Positions 60,306 to 64,000 of a stretch of DNA of 64,000 nt are shown here, in pieces. The DNA lies in NCBI RefSeq assembly GCF_010389155.1, contig NC_057762.1:33168055-33232054 (forward strand), in the 5' to 3' direction. Under the pieces are notes generated by a model. It was not told the DNA's origin. It made no database searches and was given only the letters and a program-made list of their open reading frames with translations. Positions within the stretch are counted from its first letter, which is position 1, and each line of letters opens with the position of its first letter. The position numbers and the translations under genes are program-made. The DNA is from Erigeron canadensis. Taxonomy: Eukaryota > Streptophyta > Magnoliopsida > Asterales > Asteraceae.

Positions 60306-62015
60306 TATATATTTATTATTGTTATGGGACAGATGCATGAAATTGAATTGAACTTGTCTTATTGTATGTATCTAACTATCGAAACATCTATTGTATGTAA
60401 CAAACGTATCTGAAGCAGTTCTCGGTTAAGTGACTATTAAGATGAACACATGAGTTGGACTTTTACCACACAATTAGCACATGAATTACTCTTCTCCAAT
60501 AATTTGTGATGGTACATAACCACTCTGTGCTAGCTAGAGACTGTTCTGTTTATCCGTTGGATAAGATTACGATGTGTCGGTTTGATCTACTTAATCGTGA
60601 TACAAGTTTTTCACATGTATTCATTTTTGCATTTGCAGAACCTATGGTTCAAAAAGCCCACATAAGAGACTAGCTAACAATCAGTAAATAGGAATCAATA
60701 ATTTGTGTACAAAAAAAGTTCATAAAAATAGATTAAATGCAGTGGCCTTTAAGAATCAATACATCAACACCAATAAAAAGAATGACATATAAAGTGAATC
60801 AATCAATAGAGCCCAGTTACACTGGAAATCAACACATCACCACGAACAAAAAAGCTCGAAGACCATACAGTTGACAGCTTAGCACTAAAAGGTGTGGTCG
60901 CTGAGACAATGTCTTTTATGCAAAGGCAATAATTCTTCTTAGCTTTTGGTATCATTATCATAACTCCACACAATCATGAATTCATGATGTATAACTTAAC
61001 TTCACGAAACAGAACTGTTAATGCGAGTCAAGGTTTACGTCATTTGTAAACTTTCTTTATAGAATATGTCACTGGATAAGAATGAATTCTAGCTAGCTCT
61101 ACTAAAAGTGATAAAGCTTTGAAATCAAGGTTCAGGATGAAAAACTCTCAAAATATCAAAAAAGTTCCCCTGTTTTTATCATTGTGTTACTATCAAATTC
61201 TGTTTCTTGATGAATTATGTCTTGTATCTAGTAAAATTACTACAAGCAATTTACTAAAGCTGTTAAATCTAGGATTTTGTAGGTGCAGGATTAAAAACTC
61301 TTAAAATGTCAGAATTGCCCTATCCTTCTATTTTGTTGAGTTCCTGCTTCTTTTATTTCCAAACTTCATATTAGATGTTCTTCACAGTGACAGTAATTTC
61401 TCAAGTTATAAAATTCTGTAGTTATTCATATATCAAAACGATGAATACAAATCATTATGCTCAATACCCTCTTCTAAAATGCCCAAAAATTTAAGTTGCG
61501 TGCAAAATTTATCATCTAAAAGACTAAAATATATGAAACATGTGTAAAAAAATGTAGGAAACTTGTGTAAAATTAATGATGTAAATGGTAGTTTAGTGGG
61601 CTATGTGTAAATTGTATTAACTATGTAGATAGCCCTCAACTTTCATTTGTCAGAATTTGCCCACAACTTTGTAATTTTTGATTCCATACTTTGTCACTTT
61701 CTCACCTACTTTCTATCTCTAAACCAGCCAAATCACTAAAACTTGTTCGTAATTCTATCACATTCTAGTAATTCTCTAGTTACACCTTAGATTTTAAAAT
61801 TGCTTACAGAGATTGTGTTAGTTTTTCCATGCATACTCAAATATTAGTTGCGTTTTGATTTGAAGCATGGTTCTAAGATAGAAAATAAAGAGCCTAGTGG
61901 TGACGTGTAAAATAAATGATAAGTCGATATGTTGGTGTTTGAAAGTGGTTAATTAAACAGAGAAATAGGGTTGTCGGTTTTGGACTTCATATAATAATAG
62001 ATAACGGAAGAAATG
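60306..62015. other. Intergenic AT-rich DNA
   Basis: No gene recognised. The ORF at 61119-61304 shows no family features. Confidence 0.4.
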
Positions 62016-62556
62016 TTAGTATTTGTGAATATAAGTAGCTATAGACGTATTATTTATAGTGTTAAAAAATTAAAGTTGTGTTCATTATATGTAATAAATT
62101 TTTAAATTTTATGCATTTTATGTATCTGACCAATAAAAAAGTTACAAGTGACAGCTTATATAGAATATGGTTGGGGTTAAATGCGCTAAAATGTAACTAA
62201 CTATAATCAAATGTCTATAGTGGGAATCAACTATCAGATTAGATATTGTGTGTTAAGAACACGGTAAAAATGTTCAAGTCATAAGCCGGCCAATCAAAAA
62301 CTTGCATGTGACGGCTTATATGGGTTGTCACGTATGTCGTATTACATAATTTGGACAATTTATGAAGTTGTTAACATACAATATCCAAAAGTTTAGTTAG
62401 TTACATTTCAAGATACTTAACCCAATATGATTAACACATATACTTAGATACATATAATGCATAAGATTCGAAAGTTCATTACAGACAATGAACACAACCT
62501 TAATTTTTTCACAATATAAAAATCCGTCAATAGTTACTTAAATTCACATATACTAA
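62016..62556. mobile_element. Foldback element A
   Basis: Left arm from TTAGTATTTGTGAATATAAG pairs with a right arm that read in reverse begins TTAGTATATGTGAATTTAAG; similarity extends for about 200 bases per arm with mismatches. The interior is short and non-coding. No clear target duplication was found. Confidence 0.6.
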
Positions 62557-62561
62557 AGTTT

Positions 62562-62871
62562 ATAATTTAGGGTTTAGTATCTGAAAGTGTAAGAAACTTT
62601 TACATTTTTCCTATTGTATGAATATAACTTAGATTTGGTGCATTGTAGGAAGAAACTTTATAAAACTGTTCAGATAATGTAAAGGTGTATACGTGGCAAA
62701 TTATATGAGCTAACACGTGTAATTTTTCGATTGGTGCATGTCAAAATGTTACATTATTTGAACAGTTTTACAAAGTTTTTTTTCTACAATGCACCAAATG
62801 TAAGTTACATTCATACAATAAAAAAATTGTAAAAGTTCATTACAATTCTAAATACTAAACCTTATAATTTA
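62562..62871. mobile_element. Foldback element B
   Basis: Arms of about 120-130 bases (for example tttggtgcattgtag on the left and ctacaatgcaccaaa on the right) flank about 60 bases. It abuts element A. It is non-coding, and the superfamily is unknown. Confidence 0.65.
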
Positions 62872-63475
62872 TTAAGAACTTTGTAAATTGTTATAGATTT
62901 AAAATGAATTAATATATAATCAAAATTAAAAAGTGTAAAATTAATTTTTTTAGCTTAATGACCCAAATTGAACCTATATGACCTAGACTACGCCAATAAA
63001 TAAACTTGTCTAACATGGTCATATAACCATATTAAACCTGGATATTGATTACCGATCCAATTTGAATATTTGAGTATCTTTAATTTACATAATAGATCAA
63101 GTAATTACGGCTTTACCTAAAAATTACTGTACTTTTTTAACATAATAATTTAACTAAACTAATTTACCCCCAAATTTACACGAGTATTAAAATAGAGAGA
63201 AAAAGACAAAACATGAAAACAACTCACCGACGCGGTGGGATTAGGACTTGATCACGTTCTTCCCCCAAATTTACAACTCTCCCCCCTCTCCTCCTTCCCA
63301 CTTTTCAGATCAGATCCACACACACACACACTTTCACTTCTGCTTTCACACACACAGTTCCACTACAAACTCAATATCACATCCTCATTCCTTAACATTC
63401 ATTTCACACCAAATCTAACTGCAGTAACAAAGAAGTGTTAGTGGTAGATCTATTTGTAAATTTGGTTAGGCCGAA
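62872..63475 (+). other. Promoter and leader region of the GAUT9-like gene
   Basis: A pyrimidine-rich leader with a (CA)n tract at about 63317-63331 precedes the start codon. Upstream is AT-rich without a clear TATA box. Confidence 0.45.
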
Positions 63476-63661
63476 ATGGCCGTGGTCACACGTAACGGCA
63501 GAGGCAGCGGTAACGGATCGGCGTTATCGTCAGCTATTAGAAGCTTCTTTAGTTACAGGATATTTGTTTCTGCTATGTTCACTCTTCTTTTCTTTGCCAC
63601 TGCTTCTGTTCTCTTCTCTTCTCACCCTGCTTCACACCTCCCTCACGATGACGACAATTCT
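63476..63661 (+). CDS. GAUT9: GAUT9-like galacturonosyltransferase, first exon
   Basis: N-terminal part of a Golgi type II membrane glycosyltransferase of family GT8 that builds pectin homogalacturonan. It reads MAVVTRNGRGSGNGS, then SSAIRSFFSYRIF, a hydrophobic anchor at about 28-47 (IFVSAMFTLLFFATASVLF) and a luminal stem SSHPASHLPHDDDNS. The SFFSYRIF block before the anchor matches GAUT9 as I remember it. The exon probably ends at aattct/gtatcc (63661), followed by a (CT)n(TA)n tract in the intron. The catalytic domain lies beyond the window, so function rests on the N-terminus alone. Confidence 0.72.
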
Positions 63662-64000
63662 GTATCCCCCTCTCTCTCTCTATATATATATATATTATGT
63701 TACATTGTGTTATTGTAATTCAATTGTTTTATATATATATTCTAAATGTTGATAGTTAACTTATGAGCTGATCTAATTAAATGATAGATTTATGAATTCG
63801 AAATTGAACGGTGTTAGTGCTTTTGGAGGATTTAGATTGAGGCTCGGTTTTGGCCGGAATATGCGTAGGACTGAATCTCAGTATCAGCAAGTTTTCTAGG
63901 AGATGTATAAGTATATATGGAGATTTGATTGAAAAAACAAGGAGGATATTAATTATTTATTAAAATGTATCCAGTATGTTGTATGTATCTAGTTACTTCA
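63662..64000 (+). other. GAUT9-like intron 1, partial
   Basis: Begins gtatcc and contains a pyrimidine and TA microsatellite at 63668-63697. No further exon was recognised before the window end. Confidence 0.5.

Noticed and set aside
63784..63900. Possible second exon of the GAUT9-like gene
   Set aside because: The open frame does not resemble the GAUT stem region and soon meets a stop.

Overview
This window is nuclear DNA of a flowering plant: AT-rich, with intron-dense genes and non-coding stretches full of small DNA transposons. The most informative gene is an organellar phage-type RNA polymerase that matches the RpoTmp branch (RPOT2), known from dicots and some basal angiosperms but not from monocots, so I infer a dicot. 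Repeat style made me think of Asteraceae, but that is a guess from memory.

Layout. 1-2247: 3' part of an ABHD17-type serine hydrolase. 2248-6362: a Mutator-like element carrying a nested Helitron and a SINE, then Helitron relics reaching close to the next gene. 6363-14698: RPOT2, 19 exons and 999 codons, whose intron 17 holds a SINE and one or two MITEs. 16430-16933 (minus): BLOC-1 subunit BLOS2. 17.2-21.4 kb: a transposon block with two consecutive non-autonomous Helitrons and further elements inside the first. 22033-33830: a FURRY/MOR2-type giant scaffold gene, 17 exons, about 2148 residues, with a SINE in intron 2. 34916-36704 (minus): an AVT6-type amino acid transporter with a repeat-bearing 5'UTR intron. 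37.9-44.5 kb: Helitrons in both orientations and a second Mutator-like element. 45250-45322 (minus): tRNA-Arg(ACG). 45661-46773 (minus): an F-box-associated-domain protein lacking most of the F-box. 46.8-58.7 kb: gene-poor DNA with a Helitron, a Stowaway MITE and two striking inverted repeats. 58953-59570: an intronless group S bZIP gene with G-box and TATA box. 59.6-63.4 kb: MITE and foldback DNA. 63476 onward: first exon of a GAUT9-like galacturonosyltransferase that runs off the window.

The genes do not form a pathway; each is an ordinary plant gene with its own promoter. What stands out is the transposon record. One Helitron inserted into one arm of a Mutator-like inverted repeat, and the other arm preserves the empty site, so the insertion can be read directly. 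Three SINEs keep 12-19 bp target-site duplications. The best candidate for something functional and undescribed is a 31-position near-perfect hairpin at 55204-55271 whose deviations include two G:U wobbles on the plus strand. All exon joins were made by hand from reading frame, GT/AG sites and remembered homologues; no database search was run.
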